Shown here piece after piece: positions 48,768 to 59,030 of a stretch of DNA of 64,000 bases; the stretch's first letter is position 1; each line of letters starts with the position of its first letter. The stretch comes from Streptomyces sp. NBC_01016. Its GTDB lineage: Bacteria > Actinomycetota > Actinomycetes > Streptomycetales > Streptomycetaceae. Below the pieces are notes generated by a model. The model ran no database searches and was not told where the DNA came from. It worked only from the letters and a program-made list of their open reading frames with translations. The position numbers and the translations under genes are program-made. The stretch lies in NCBI RefSeq assembly GCF_026341035.1, contig NZ_JAPEOQ010000001.1, forward strand, positions 2,790,001-2,854,000, given 5' to 3'.

Positions 48768-51128
48768 ATGGACAGCGAAAGCGGCATGCAGGGCACGCAG
48801 GGTGCGGGTGGCGGTGAGCGGCAGGCGTCCGCGCCCGTACCGCGTCCCGCGCGGCCGCCCCGCCCGGCCGCCCCGCCGATGCCCCGGCAGGCGCCCCCGG
48901 CGGCCCGCGGCTCGGTGGCCGAGTGGCTCGCCGCGCGCCGGCCCAAGACCCAACCGGGCGTGTGGCGGTACGAGTACGAGCCCCGGCCCCCGGAGCGGGA
49001 CACGTCGGCGATCGGGCGCAAGCTGCTGGTGTGGATGGCGCTGTCGTTCCTGGTCGGCGTCCTGTTGTGGAGCCTGTGGCGGCGCGGCACGCTGCCGTAC
49101 CAGTGGGCCCCGCTGAAGATCTTCACGCCGGACGGCTGGTGGTGGCCGGGCACGACCTCGCCCCGGGACCAGAAGGCGTACGACGCACTCGTCGTCTACG
49201 AAGGCGTGGCTTTCGCTCTGCTCGTCTTCTTGGTGGGGCGTTTCGGGGCCTGGGCGGAGGGCATCCGGCACTTCGTCGTCCGCAGGCCCCAGCCGGCCCG
49301 CGCGATCGTGGCCTCGGTCGCCGCCGTGGGCGTGCTGGTCTTCGTGTGGCCGGACGCGCTCGGCCTCTCCTGGCGGCCGCTGCCGATCGCCGACCCGGTC
49401 CTCTCCCTCGTCGTCCTCGTCACCGGCGGCTACGGCTTCTTCCAGGTCCCGGTCCTCGCCTATCTCCTGTACGCGCTGATCACGGCGGCGGTGCTGTGGC
49501 CGTTCGCCCGGATCGGCGGCTGGCTCGACATCTGGTCCGCGCGCCGCAAGAAGGAAGCGCCGCCCCGTCCCGCCGCCCAACCCGCGCGCGCGGGTTGGGC
49601 GCAACTGCGCGAGGCGGGCCAGGGCCAGGCCGCCGACGTGCTCACCGCCGAGGTGGCGGGCGGCCGCATGAACGACGTGGACTGTGCGCGCGTCACCCAC
49701 GCCTGGCGGCACACCGCCGACCCGGCCGCCTTCACCAAGACCGTGCTCAAGCAGGGCGCGGGCGCATGGGCGCACCCTTCGGGGCAGCGCGATCTGCCGG
49801 CCCGCGCGGCGGCGCACGACCTGCTCGTCGGCCAGGTGCGGATCGGCTCCTTCGCGAGCGACGAGCGCAATCCGTACGCGCTGCGGGGCGCGGGCGCGGC
49901 CCTCGACCCGAACCTGCTCGGCACCTCGCTCCTCGCCGTAGGACCGCCGGGCGCGGGCAAGACGGCGGGGGTCGTACGCCCCGTGGTCGAGTCCCTGGCG
50001 CTCCAGGCGCTCACCGGGCAGTGCGCCGTGCTCGCGGTCTGCGCGCAGGGCACCCCGCTCGGCCCCGACGACGCGTACGACGTGGTGGTCAGGCCGGGCG
50101 ACCGGTCGTCGGTGCACGACCTCGACCTGTACGCGGACGCCACCGACGCGGACGAGGCCGCGGGCTTCCTCGCCGAGGGCCTGGTCGGTGACCTGGACAC
50201 GGTCGACACCCGGCGCGCCGCCACTGCGCTCGCCCAGCTCCTCGGCCCCTACAGGGAGGCGCACGGCACGTTCCCCGCGGTGCCGGTGCTGCGCGAACTC
50301 CTGGAGGGCGATCCGGAGGCCTTCGCCGACCTCAAGGGGCGCCTGTTGGCGGACTCCGCGATGCGGCGCGAACTCGACGCCCGGCAACGGCAGTTCGGCA
50401 CCGCCAGCGATCCGGGCCCGCTGCTCGCCGACCGCCTCGCCCTCCTGGACCGCCCGATCTTCTCCGGCTTCTTCGACCCGGCCGCCGCCCGCCCGTTCTC
50501 CGTACGGGCCCTCGCGCACCACCCGCTGCGGGTCCGCGTCGACCTGCCCGAGCAGGGCCACGAAGAGGCTTCCAGGCTGCTCGCCCGGCTGCTGCTCGCC
50601 CAGTTCACCTCCGTCGTACGAGGCCGGGGCGGGCGCTCCCACTTCGCCTGCCTGGTCCTCGACGACGCGGCGCGCACCGTCACCGCGGAGACGGTCCGCG
50701 GCATCCAGCGGCTGCGGTCCGCGCACGCCGGAGTGGTGCTCGGCCTGCGCACCATCGGCGAGGTCGCCGAGCCCCTGCAGGGCCCGCTGTACGCGGCCGT
50801 CGGCTGCCGCATGGCGTTCTCCGGGGTCACGACATGGGACGGTCGGCGCTTCGCCGAGGCCTGGGGCACGGAGTGGGTGGAGACCGAGGAGGTCGCGCAG
50901 CACGCGGTGTTCGCGCAGCAGCCGCTGACCCGCGCGCTGCACAAGGCGCGCCAGATGGTGACCGGGAAGGCCGTCACCACGGACGCCGTCACCGTCCGCA
51001 AGGTGGAGCGCGAGCGCTGGTCGGCATCCGATCTGGCGCATGCGGTGCCGCCGGGGCACGCGGTGCTCTCGCTCACCACTGTGCGCGGTGAGCACGCTCC
51101 GCCGCTGCTCGTGGACCTGCGGGGCTGA
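48768..51128 (+). CDS. Multi-TM P-loop ATPase, VirD4/TcpA-like
   Basis: A 786-residue membrane ATPase. After a Pro-rich N terminus, four hydrophobic regions lie within residues ~80-250 (LLVWMALSFLVGVLLWSLW; VAFALLVFLVGRFGAW; AIVASVAAVGVLVFVW; LVVLVTGGYGFFQVPVLAYL). Walker A is GPPGAGKTAGVVRPVVES (about 395-412) and Walker B FACLVLDDAARTV. The overall plan recalls type IV coupling proteins. It is chromosomal and conserved in Streptomyces, not part of the AICE. Transported substrate and partners are unknown. It is followed by the PucR regulator with 178 bases between. Confidence 0.7.
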   Translation: MDSESGMQGTQGAGGGERQASAPVPRPARPPRPAAPPMPRQAPPAARGSVAEWLAARRPKTQPGVWRYEYEPRPPERDTSAIGRKLLVWMALSFLVGVLLWSLWRRGTLPYQWAPLKIFTPDGWWWPGTTSPRDQKAYDALVVYEGVAFALLVFLVGRFGAWAEGIRHFVVRRPQPARAIVASVAAVGVLVFVWPDALGLSWRPLPIADPVLSLVVLVTGGYGFFQVPVLAYLLYALITAAVLWPFARIGGWLDIWSARRKKEAPPRPAAQPARAGWAQLREAGQGQAADVLTAEVAGGRMNDVDCARVTHAWRHTADPAAFTKTVLKQGAGAWAHPSGQRDLPARAAAHDLLVGQVRIGSFASDERNPYALRGAGAALDPNLLGTSLLAVGPPGAGKTAGVVRPVVESLALQALTGQCAVLAVCAQGTPLGPDDAYDVVVRPGDRSSVHDLDLYADATDADEAAGFLAEGLVGDLDTVDTRRAATALAQLLGPYREAHGTFPAVPVLRELLEGDPEAFADLKGRLLADSAMRRELDARQRQFGTASDPGPLLADRLALLDRPIFSGFFDPAAARPFSVRALAHHPLRVRVDLPEQGHEEASRLLARLLLAQFTSVVRGRGGRSHFACLVLDDAARTVTAETVRGIQRLRSAHAGVVLGLRTIGEVAEPLQGPLYAAVGCRMAFSGVTTWDGRRFAEAWGTEWVETEEVAQHAVFAQQPLTRALHKARQMVTGKAVTTDAVTVRKVERERWSASDLAHAVPPGHAVLSLTTVRGEHAPPLLVDLRG

Positions 51129-51306
51129 AAAGCGTGTGAAAACGTCTGAAGGTTGACTGAGCTTTCAGGGGGCGGGGGCCCCAGCGGTACGTACGGTGAG
51201 GCAGAATCGACACTGGTCGTTCATACGCACCGGCCAAAAGCTTCACAGGATCCACGTGTACGCCCTGCCCCCGTGTACGCCCCCCGCTCACCCGAAGGCC
51301 TGGCCT

Positions 51307-52962
51307 ATGCCGCCCACGCTCGCTTCGCTCGTCCACCACTCGGCGCTCAAGCTCGGCGTGCGCGCGGGCGAGCAGCACCTGGACACGCCGGTCCGCTGGG
51401 CGCACGTGAGCGAGCTCGCCGATCCCGTCCCGTACATGGAGGGCGGCGAGCTCCTCCTGATGACCGCGCTCAAGCTGGACGCCGAGGACCCGGAGGAGAT
51501 GAGCCGCTATGTGAAGCGGCTCGTCGAGGCGGGGGTCGTCGGACTCGGCTTCGCCGTCGGCGTCAACTACGACGACGTCCCCGAGGCCCTGGTGAAGGCG
51601 GCGAAGGACGAGGGTCTTCCGCTGCTCGCGGTGCCGACGCGCACGCCGTTCATCGCCATCAGCAAGGCGGTCTCCGCCGCGATCGCCGCCGAGCAGTACA
51701 AGGCCGTCACCTCCGGGTTCGCCGCCCAGCGCGAACTCACCAAGCAGGCGCTGGGCAGCGGGCCCGAAGGGGTGCTCGCCGTGCTCGCCGCGCAGGTCGA
51801 CGGGTGGGCCGCGCTGTACGACGCGTCGGGCGCCGTCGTCGCCACCGCCCCGGACTGGGCGGGCCGCCGCGCCGCCCGCCTGACCGGCGAGGTGGAGCGG
51901 CTGCGGGACCGGCCCGCGCCGGCCAGCGCGGTGGTGGAGAGCGGCTCCGACGACCGGGTCGAACTGCACTCCATCGGCACCGGACGGCGGCCCCGCGCGG
52001 CGCTCGCGGTGGGCACGGCGGCGGCCCTGGGGACGGCCGAACGGTACGCGCTGCACTCGGCGATCGCCCTGCTCACCCTCACCACCGAACGCTCCCGGGC
52101 GCTGTACGCGGCGGAGCAGCGGATCGGCTCGGCGGTCCTGCGGATGCTGCTCGCGGGGGAGCCCGACCACGCGCGGGCCGTCGCGGGCGACCTGTACGGG
52201 GCGCTGCTCGACGCGCCGTTCCGGATGCTGATCGCGGACGCCGCGGCGCCGCCGAAGAACGGGACGGCGCGGCCGGTCGCGGCGCCGTCGAGCGGGACGG
52301 CGGCGTTGCTGGCGGAGGCGGTGACCGGGTCCCGGGAGCAGGGTGCGGGACCTGCGGGACCGCTCCCCGTCCTCGCCGACGTCGTGGAGTCCGCGGCGGC
52401 GCGCTCCGGCGAGGCGCTGCTCGTCGTCCCCGACGGCGAGCGCCTCGTGCTGCTCGCCGTCGACGGCGGGGCGGCGGCGGAGGCCTGCCTCCAGTACGCG
52501 GAGGCCCTGGAGTCGACGCGCGGGGAGAACTCGTCCGAGGACGAACTGGTCATCGGCTTCTCGGCGCCGGCCGGGCCGATCGCGGCGGTGTCCGCGTACA
52601 AGCAGGCCGAACAGGCGCTCTCCGTCGCCCGCAGACGCGGCCGGATCCTCGTCGAGCACGAGGATGTCGCGACGGGCTCGGTGTTGCCGTTGCTGGGTGA
52701 CGACGCGGTCAGGGCGTTCGCGGACGGCCTCCTGCGGGCGCTCCGCGACCACGATGCGACGGGCCGGGGCGACCTGGTGGCCTCGCTCCGGGCGTGGCTC
52801 TCCCGCCACGGCCAATGGGACGCGGCGGCGGCTGACCTCGGCGTCCACCGCCACACGCTCCGCTACCGCATGCGCCGGGTCGAGGAGATCCTCGGCCGCT
52901 CCCTGGACGACCCGGACGTCCGCATGGAGCTGTGGCTGGCGCTGAAGGCGACGAGCATTTAA
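51307..52962 (+). CDS. PucR-family transcriptional regulator
   Basis: A 551-residue PucR-type activator. An N-terminal purine-catabolism-like domain runs to about residue 125 (MPPTLASLVHHSALKLGVRA; PYMEGGELLLMTALKLDAED). A central GGDEF-related region contains LVIGFSAPAGPIAAVSAYKQ. The C-terminal helix-turn-helix is WDAAAADLGVHRHTLRYRMR followed by RVEEILGRSLDDPDVRMELW. It is flanked by gabT and a semialdehyde dehydrogenase-like gene, so control of GABA use is the likeliest role. The ATG at 51307 is chosen because sequence upstream of it is not conserved-looking. Confidence 0.9.
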   Translation: MPPTLASLVHHSALKLGVRAGEQHLDTPVRWAHVSELADPVPYMEGGELLLMTALKLDAEDPEEMSRYVKRLVEAGVVGLGFAVGVNYDDVPEALVKAAKDEGLPLLAVPTRTPFIAISKAVSAAIAAEQYKAVTSGFAAQRELTKQALGSGPEGVLAVLAAQVDGWAALYDASGAVVATAPDWAGRRAARLTGEVERLRDRPAPASAVVESGSDDRVELHSIGTGRRPRAALAVGTAAALGTAERYALHSAIALLTLTTERSRALYAAEQRIGSAVLRMLLAGEPDHARAVAGDLYGALLDAPFRMLIADAAAPPKNGTARPVAAPSSGTAALLAEAVTGSREQGAGPAGPLPVLADVVESAAARSGEALLVVPDGERLVLLAVDGGAAAEACLQYAEALESTRGENSSEDELVIGFSAPAGPIAAVSAYKQAEQALSVARRRGRILVEHEDVATGSVLPLLGDDAVRAFADGLLRALRDHDATGRGDLVASLRAWLSRHGQWDAAAADLGVHRHTLRYRMRRVEEILGRSLDDPDVRMELWLALKATSI

Positions 52963-53152
52963 GCCCCGCTCTGGTTACGAGAGCCCGCGGGGTCCGGGGC
53001 GGAGCCCCGAGGCCGGAACCACGTTGCCGTGCGCCAATTCGGCGAACCGTCACCCACGACTACGCCGCATCGTCCAAACGGCAACCCCACACACCCGCCC
53101 TACCGTGGTCACCGCACCCCCCAAACCCACGGAGAGGCCGGTACACGCACCC

Positions 53153-54595
53153 ATGACCACCCACGCCTTCTGGCTCGCCGGCCGCCAGGCCACCGGTGAC
53201 ACGACGTTCGACGTCCACAACTCCTACGACGGCCGCCTCGTCGGCACCGTCGCCGAGCCCACCGAGGCCCAGGTGGAGGAGGCCGTCGCCGCCGCCCACG
53301 CCGTGGTCGACGAGTTCGCCGCGACCCCCGCCCACGTACGGGCCAAGGCCCTGAACCACGTGGCCGACCGCCTGATCGAGCGCACCGAGGAGATCGCCCA
53401 GCTGATCTCCGCGGAGAACGGCAAGCCGATCAAGTGGGCCCGCGGCGAGGTCGGCCGCGCCGTCTCCGTGTTCCGCTTCTCCGCCGAGGAGGCCCGCCGC
53501 TGGAACAGCGGTGAGGCCCAGCGCCTCGACACCGACGCGGGCGGCACGGGCCGCATGGCGATCACCCGCCGGATCCCGAAGGGCGTCGTCCTCGGCATCG
53601 CCCCGTTCAACTTCCCGCTGAACCTGAGCGCCCACAAGGTCGCCCCGGCCATCGCGGTGGGCGCGCCCATCATCCTCAAGCCGGCCCCGGCCACCCCGAT
53701 CTCCTCGCTGATCCTCGGCGAGCTGCTCGCGGAGACGGACCTCCCGGCCGGTTCCTGGTCGGTCCTCACGGTCCCCAACGACCGCATGCCCGCCCTGGTC
53801 CAGGACGAGCGCCTCCCGGTCATCTCCTTCACCGGCTCGGGCCCGGTCGGCTACGCGATCATGGACAGCGTCCCGCGCAAGCACTGCACCCTGGAGCTCG
53901 GCGGCAACGGCGCGGCCGTCGTTCTCGCCGACTACGCCTCCGAGGCCGACCTGGACTGGGCGGCGAGCCGTATCGCCACCTTCTCCAACTACCAGGGCGG
54001 CCAGTCCTGCATCTCGGTGCAGCGCGTCATCGCCGACGCCAGCGTCTACGACCGGCTCCTGCCGAAGATCGTCGCGGCCGTCGAGGCGCAGGTCACCGGC
54101 GACCCGGCGGACGACGCCACCGACGTGGGCCCGCTGGTCAGCGAGGACGCCGCGAAGCGCGTCGAGTCGTGGGTGACCGAGGCCGTCGACGCCGGCGCCT
54201 CCCTCCTCGCCGGCGGCAAGCGCGACGGCGCGACCTACGCGCCCACCGTCCTCGCCGACGTCCCGGCCGACGTCACGATCTCCTGCGAGGAGGTCTTCGG
54301 TCCGGTCCTCACGGTGAAGAAGGTGGACGGCGAGGCCGAGGCCTTCGCCGCCGTCAATGACTCCAAGTACGGCCTCCAGGCTGGTGTGTTCACGCACGAC
54401 CTCCAGACCGCGTTCCGCGCCCACCGCGCGCTCGAGGTCGGCGGCGTGGTCATCGGCGACGCCCCGTCCTACCGCGCCGACCAGATGCCGTACGGCGGCG
54501 CCAAGCAGTCCGGCGTGGGCCGCGAGGGCGTCAAGTTCGCCATGGACGACTACACGTACGAGCGCGTCCTCGTCCTGACGGGCCTCGCGCTGTAG
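53153..54595 (+). CDS. Aldehyde dehydrogenase, probable succinate-semialdehyde type
   Basis: A 480-residue aldehyde dehydrogenase. The catalytic Cys is in YQGGQSCISVQRV, the Glu in TLELGGNGAAVVL and the cofactor segment is LGIAPFNFPLNLSAHKVAPA. The FNFP variant and GQSCISVQ pattern differ from the two aminobutyraldehyde enzymes and are typical of lactaldehyde/succinic-semialdehyde-type members. Located after PucR and near gabT, it plausibly oxidises succinic semialdehyde to succinate. A strong terminator hairpin follows. Confidence 0.85.
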   Translation: MTTHAFWLAGRQATGDTTFDVHNSYDGRLVGTVAEPTEAQVEEAVAAAHAVVDEFAATPAHVRAKALNHVADRLIERTEEIAQLISAENGKPIKWARGEVGRAVSVFRFSAEEARRWNSGEAQRLDTDAGGTGRMAITRRIPKGVVLGIAPFNFPLNLSAHKVAPAIAVGAPIILKPAPATPISSLILGELLAETDLPAGSWSVLTVPNDRMPALVQDERLPVISFTGSGPVGYAIMDSVPRKHCTLELGGNGAAVVLADYASEADLDWAASRIATFSNYQGGQSCISVQRVIADASVYDRLLPKIVAAVEAQVTGDPADDATDVGPLVSEDAAKRVESWVTEAVDAGASLLAGGKRDGATYAPTVLADVPADVTISCEEVFGPVLTVKKVDGEAEAFAAVNDSKYGLQAGVFTHDLQTAFRAHRALEVGGVVIGDAPSYRADQMPYGGAKQSGVGREGVKFAMDDYTYERVLVLTGLAL

Positions 54596-54655
54596 TCACT
54601 CCGCGAGGAGAACACCGAAAACCCCCGGCGCGCGCCTGGTCCGCGCGCCGGACCA

Positions 54656-54694
54656 CGACGGCCGGAGCCCACTGTGCGGGGGCTCCGGCCGTCG
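54656..54694 (+). terminator. 15-bp stem terminator after aldehyde dehydrogenase
   Basis: CGACGGCCGGAGCCC (54656-54670) pairs perfectly with 54680-54694 around a 9-base loop, followed by GCCTTTCG. A second GC-rich hairpin (CCGGCGCGCG/CGCGCGCCGG) precedes it at about 54625-54651. Together they separate this unit from the GH12 gene. Confidence 0.85.
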
Positions 54695-54778
54695 GCCTTT
54701 CGCCCGAAGGCAACTTCCCCGCGCGCGGCGGCCACTTGAGGGACGTAGTCCAACGCCCCCAACGGAAGGACGTCCCTC

Positions 54779-55597
54779 ATGGCCGCCAGCCGGCATCGCC
54801 GCCCCCGCCTCTCCCGACGCCTGAAGCTCGCCGCGGCAGCGGCCACCGCACTCGCGACCGGCGCCACCGTCAGCGTCGCCATGGCCGACGAGTCGGCGAA
54901 ACTCTGCGACGCCTACGCCACCGTGACGATGGGCAAGTACTACGTCAACAACAACCTGTGGGGTCAGGACAAGGCCACCGGTTCGCAGTGCATGTGGTCC
55001 AACTCCCAGTCGGGCGACACCATTTCGTGGGCCACCGAGTACGACTGGGCCAACAACTCGGCCGGACACGACTACGACGTGAAGTCCTACGTCTCCAGCG
55101 TCCTGGGCTGGCACTGGGGCTGGAAGGTCGACAAGTCGGCCACCGGACTTCCCACCCGCGTCGGCGACAAGAAGGACATCAGGTCGACGTGGAAGTTCGG
55201 GCTCAACGCCGACCCGGGCACCATGAACGTCGCCTACGACCTGTGGTTCCACGCCAAGGACAACGCCGACTGGCAGGACGGCCCCACCGACGAGGTCATG
55301 ATCTGGCTCAACCGCCAGGGCGGCGCGGGCCCCCTCGGCACCAAGGAGGCCACCGTCAGCCTCGGCGGCGCCACCTGGGACCTCTACAAGGGCAACGTCG
55401 GCTGGAACGTCTACTCGTTCGTCCGCACCGCCAACACCACCTCCGCCACCCTCGACCTCGACGACTTCAACCAGGCGCTCGTGGCGCGCGGCCTGATGAG
55501 CGGCGACAAGTACCTCTCCGGCATCGAGGCCGGCACCGAGGTCTTCAAGGGGAAGGGGAAGCTCAGTACGGAGGCGTACTCCGTGAACGTGGGCTGA
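54779..55597 (+). CDS. Secreted GH12 endoglucanase/xyloglucanase
   Basis: A 272-residue family 12 glycoside hydrolase. A basic signal peptide (residues 1-36, possible RR Tat motif) ends VSVAMADES. Residues 40-270 form the GH12 jelly roll: LCDAYATVTMGKYYVNNNLW, QCMWSNSQSGDTISWATEYD and DEVMIWLNRQGG, with nucleophile Glu172. The acid/base is Glu254 in AGTEVFKGKG. No binding module is fused. It probably cleaves beta-1,4-glucan or xyloglucan from plant walls. It stands alone between terminators. Confidence 0.88.
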   Translation: MAASRHRRPRLSRRLKLAAAAATALATGATVSVAMADESAKLCDAYATVTMGKYYVNNNLWGQDKATGSQCMWSNSQSGDTISWATEYDWANNSAGHDYDVKSYVSSVLGWHWGWKVDKSATGLPTRVGDKKDIRSTWKFGLNADPGTMNVAYDLWFHAKDNADWQDGPTDEVMIWLNRQGGAGPLGTKEATVSLGGATWDLYKGNVGWNVYSFVRTANTTSATLDLDDFNQALVARGLMSGDKYLSGIEAGTEVFKGKGKLSTEAYSVNVG

Positions 55598-55717
55598 TCG
55601 GCGGACGGGATGTGCGCAGGGGCTGGTCGACATGCCCGTTATCGGGTACATACGATCGAGTAGCACCGACCGGTAACCAGCCGGGCCGGTGACCCGACGC
55701 GCGGCGAGGTGAACCTC

Positions 55718-57670
55718 ATGTCCGCAACACCCCCAGCACCCGAGCACCGGGCGAAGGTCTCCGAAAAGGAGGCACGCCAGGTTGCCGAGGCGGCCCGCGA
55801 ACAGGACTGGCGCAAACCCAGCTTCGCCAAGGAGCTGTTCCTCGGCCGGTTCCGGCTCGACCTCATCCACCCGCACCCGCTGCCCGCCGACGAGGACGCG
55901 CAGCGCGGCGAGGAATTCCTCGCCAAGCTGCGCGACTTCTGCGAGACGAAGATCGACTCGGCCCGCATCGAGCGCGAGGCGCAGATCCCCGACGAGACGA
56001 TCAACGGGCTCAAGGAGCTCGGCGCGCTCGGCATGAAGATCGACACGAAGTACGGCGGTCTCGGGCTCACGCAGGTCTACTACAACAAGTCGCTCGCCCT
56101 GGTCGGTTCGGCCTCGCCCGCGATCGGCGCGCTGCTCTCCGCGCATCAGTCCATCGGCGTGCCCCAGCCCTTGAAGCAGTTCGGCACGCAGGAGCAGAAG
56201 GACGCCTTCCTGCCGCGCTGCGCCCGCACCGACATCTCGGCGTTCCTGCTCACCGAGCCCGACGTCGGCTCCGACCCGGCCCGGCTCGCCACCACCGCCG
56301 TCCCCGACGGCGACGGTACGTACGTCCTCGACGGTGTGAAGCTGTGGACGACGAACGGAGTCGTCGCCGACCTGCTCGTCGTCATGGCCCGCGTACCGAA
56401 GTCGGAGGGCCACAAGGGTGGCATCACCGCGTTCGTCGTCGAGGCGGGCTCCGAGGGCGTCACCGTCGAGAACCGCAACGCCTTCATGGGCCTGCGCGGC
56501 CTGGAGAACGGCGTCACCCGCTTCCACCAGGTCCGCGTCCCCGCGGCGAACCGCATCGGCTCCGAGGGCGCGGGCCTCAAGATCGCGCTCACCACCCTCA
56601 ACACCGGCCGCCTCTCGCTGCCCGCGATGTGCGTCGGCGCGGGCAAGTGGTGCCTCAAGATCGCCCGCGAGTGGTCGGCGGAGCGTGAACAGTGGGGCAG
56701 GCCGGTCGCGTTCCACGAGGCCGTCGGCTCGAAGATCTCCTTCATCGCGGCGACGACCTTCGCCCTGGAAGCCGTCCTCGACCTCTCCTCGCAGATGGCG
56801 GACGAGGACCGCAACGACATCCGTATCGAGGCCGCCCTCGCCAAGCTCTACGGCTCCGAGATGTCCTGCCTGATGGCCGACGAGCTCGTCCAGATCCGCG
56901 GCGGCCGCGGCTTCGAGACGGCCGAATCCCTCGCGGCCCGCGGCGAACGCGCCGTCCCCGCCGAGCAGGTCCTGCGCGATCTGCGCATCAACCGCATCTT
57001 CGAGGGCTCGACCGAGATCATGCACCTGCTGATCGCGCGCGAGGCCGTGGACGCCCACCTGTCGGTCGCGGGCGACCTCATCGACCCCGAGAAGTCCCTC
57101 TCGGACAAGGCGAAGGCGGGAGCAAAAGCAGGCGGCTTCTATGCCCGCTGGCTCCCGAAACTGGTCGCGGGCCCGGGTCAACTCCCGCGTACGTACGCTG
57201 AGTTCCACCCCTCCGGGCACCCCGACCTCTCCACCCACCTCCGCTTCGTGGAACGCTCCGCCCGCAAACTCGCCCGCTCCACCTTCTACGCCATGTCCCG
57301 CTGGCAGGGCCGCATGGAGACGAAGCAGGGCTTCCTCGGCCGGATCGTCGACATCGGCGCCGAACTCTTCGCCATGAGCGCGGCCTGCGTACGCGCCGAA
57401 CTCCTGCGCACCACCGAGGCGTACGGACGCGAGGCCTACCAGCTCGCCGACGCCTTCTGCCGCCAGTCCCGCATCCGCGTCGACGAACTCTTCGACCGGC
57501 TGTGGACCAACACCGACGACCTCGACCACAAGGTCGTCAAGGGCGTCATAGGAGGTACGTACACGTGGCTGGAGCAGGGCGTCGTCGACCTCAGCGGCGA
57601 CGGCCCCTGGATCGCCGACGCGACACCCGGCCCGAGCAAGCGGAAGAACGTGCACCGGCCGATCCGCTGA
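55718..57670 (+). CDS. Acyl-CoA dehydrogenase family protein (long form)
   Basis: A 650-residue acyl-CoA dehydrogenase. The N-terminal ~75 residues are an extension (AREQDWRKPSFAKELFLGRF). The catalytic core has LGALGMKIDTKYGGLGLTQV, AFLLTEPDVGSDPARLATTA and LKIALTTLNTGRLSLPAMCV. The C-terminal ~190 residues form an additional helical domain as in very-long-chain-type enzymes. FAD-dependent alpha,beta-dehydrogenation of a fatty acyl-CoA is expected. The ATG at 55718 is preferred because GAGG lies just upstream; a GTG at 55709 is an alternative. Confidence 0.88.
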   Translation: MSATPPAPEHRAKVSEKEARQVAEAAREQDWRKPSFAKELFLGRFRLDLIHPHPLPADEDAQRGEEFLAKLRDFCETKIDSARIEREAQIPDETINGLKELGALGMKIDTKYGGLGLTQVYYNKSLALVGSASPAIGALLSAHQSIGVPQPLKQFGTQEQKDAFLPRCARTDISAFLLTEPDVGSDPARLATTAVPDGDGTYVLDGVKLWTTNGVVADLLVVMARVPKSEGHKGGITAFVVEAGSEGVTVENRNAFMGLRGLENGVTRFHQVRVPAANRIGSEGAGLKIALTTLNTGRLSLPAMCVGAGKWCLKIAREWSAEREQWGRPVAFHEAVGSKISFIAATTFALEAVLDLSSQMADEDRNDIRIEAALAKLYGSEMSCLMADELVQIRGGRGFETAESLAARGERAVPAEQVLRDLRINRIFEGSTEIMHLLIAREAVDAHLSVAGDLIDPEKSLSDKAKAGAKAGGFYARWLPKLVAGPGQLPRTYAEFHPSGHPDLSTHLRFVERSARKLARSTFYAMSRWQGRMETKQGFLGRIVDIGAELFAMSAACVRAELLRTTEAYGREAYQLADAFCRQSRIRVDELFDRLWTNTDDLDHKVVKGVIGGTYTWLEQGVVDLSGDGPWIADATPGPSKRKNVHRPIR

Positions 57671-57746
57671 CGCTCCACGCCTGATCCTTTACGTCCTTCT
57701 GCCATCCCGTGTCGGACGCACAGGGAGTTCACGCAAGAATGGGGGG

Positions 57747-59030
57747 ATGAGCGACAGCCCATCCCCCCTCGCGGACCCGCACCTCGTCTTCGACCCGGCC
57801 CCGGCCGACGCCCCCCGGGACGTCGTCGTCCTGGGCTCCACGGGCTCCATCGGCACGCAGGCCGTCGACCTCGTCCTGCGCAATCCCGACCGGTTCCGCG
57901 TCACCGCGCTCAGCGCCGCGGGCGGCCGCGTCGAACTGCTCGCCGAGCAGGCGCACCGGCTGCGCGTACGCACCGTGGCCGTGGCCCGCGAGGACGTCGT
58001 GCCCGCGCTGCGCGAGGCGCTGAGCAGCCAGTACGGGCCGGGGGAGAAGCTGCCCGAGATCCTCGCGGGCCCCGACGCCGCCACCGAGATCGCGGGACGC
58101 GGCGACTGCCACACCGTGCTCAACGGCATCACCGGCTCCATCGGCCTGGCCCCGACGCTCGCCGCGCTCCAGGCGGGCCGCACCCTCGCTCTCGCCAACA
58201 AGGAGTCGCTGATCGTCGGCGGCCCGCTGGTGAAGGGCATCGCCAAGCCCGGCCAGATCATCCCGGTCGACTCCGAGCACGCCGCGCTCTTCCAGGCTCT
58301 CGCCGGCGGCACCCGCGCCGACGTCCGCAAGCTCGTCGTCACCGCGTCCGGCGGCCCGTTCCGCGGCCGTACGAAGGCGGACCTCGCGAACGTCACCGTG
58401 GACGACGCGCTCGCGCACCCCACCTGGGCGATGGGCCCGGTCATCACCATCAACTCCTCGACCCTGGTGAACAAGGGCCTGGAGGTCATCGAGGCCCATC
58501 TCCTCTACGACATCCCCTTCGACCGCATCGAAGTGGTCGTGCACCCGCAGTCCTACGTGCACTCCATGGTCGAGTTCGTCGACGGCTCGACGCTCGCCCA
58601 GGCGACCCCGCCCGACATGCGCGGCCCCATCGCCGTCGGCATCGGCTGGCCCGAGCGGATCCCCGACGCGGCCCCCGCGTTCGACTGGACGAAGGCCTCC
58701 AGCTGGGAGTTCTTCCCGCTCGACAACGAGGCGTTTCCGGCCGTGGGGCTCGCCCGTCATGTGGGGGAGCTCGCGGGCACGGCCCCGGCGGTGTTCAATG
58801 CCGCCAACGAGGAGTGCGTGGACGCGTTCTTGAAGGGCGCCCTTCCGTACAACGGGATCATGGAGACCGTGACGAAGGTCGTCGAGGACTGCATCTCTGA
58901 GAGGCGTGGCACACCGGGATCGGGAACTTCCCTCACCGTCGCGGACGTCCTCGAAGCGGAGACCTGGGCGCGCGCCCGGGCCCGTGAACTGACCGCAATG
59001 GACAAGGCAGCCGCGGAGGCTCGTGCATGA
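57747..59030 (+). CDS. dxr: 1-deoxy-D-xylulose-5-phosphate reductoisomerase
   Basis: A 427-residue MEP-pathway enzyme that converts DXP to MEP with NADPH. The NADPH fold is [20 protein letters not shown] (GSTGSIG at 30-36). Metal and substrate motifs are [25 protein letters not shown] and [12 protein letters not shown], with [20 protein letters not shown] further on. The length is normal. It overlaps rseP by four bases, and ispG follows, so isoprenoid precursor synthesis and the membrane protease are co-transcribed. Confidence 0.97.
   Translation: MSDSPSPLADPHLVFDPAPADAPRDVVVLGSTGSIGTQAVDLVLRNPDRFRVTALSAAGGRVELLAEQAHRLRVRTVAVAREDVVPALREALSSQYGPGEKLPEILAGPDAATEIAGRGDCHTVLNGITGSIGLAPTLAALQAGRTLALANKESLIVGGPLVKGIAKPGQIIPVDSEHAALFQALAGGTRADVRKLVVTASGGPFRGRTKADLANVTVDDALAHPTWAMGPVITINSSTLVNKGLEVIEAHLLYDIPFDRIEVVVHPQSYVHSMVEFVDGSTLAQATPPDMRGPIAVGIGWPERIPDAAPAFDWTKASSWEFFPLDNEAFPAVGLARHVGELAGTAPAVFNAANEECVDAFLKGALPYNGIMETVTKVVEDCISERRGTPGSGTSLTVADVLEAETWARARARELTAMDKAAAEARA

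Noticed and set aside
48753..51095. A 780-codon open frame on the minus strand
   Set aside because: It mirrors the P-loop ATPase gene, whose Walker A, Walker B and membrane segments are on the plus strand.
54596..57655. A 1019-codon open frame on the minus strand
   Set aside because: It is antisense to the end of an aldehyde dehydrogenase gene, a GH12 gene and an acyl-CoA dehydrogenase, all with intact motifs. Its translation is low-complexity Gly/Val/Arg/Asp with no domain. Such frames are an artefact of high GC.
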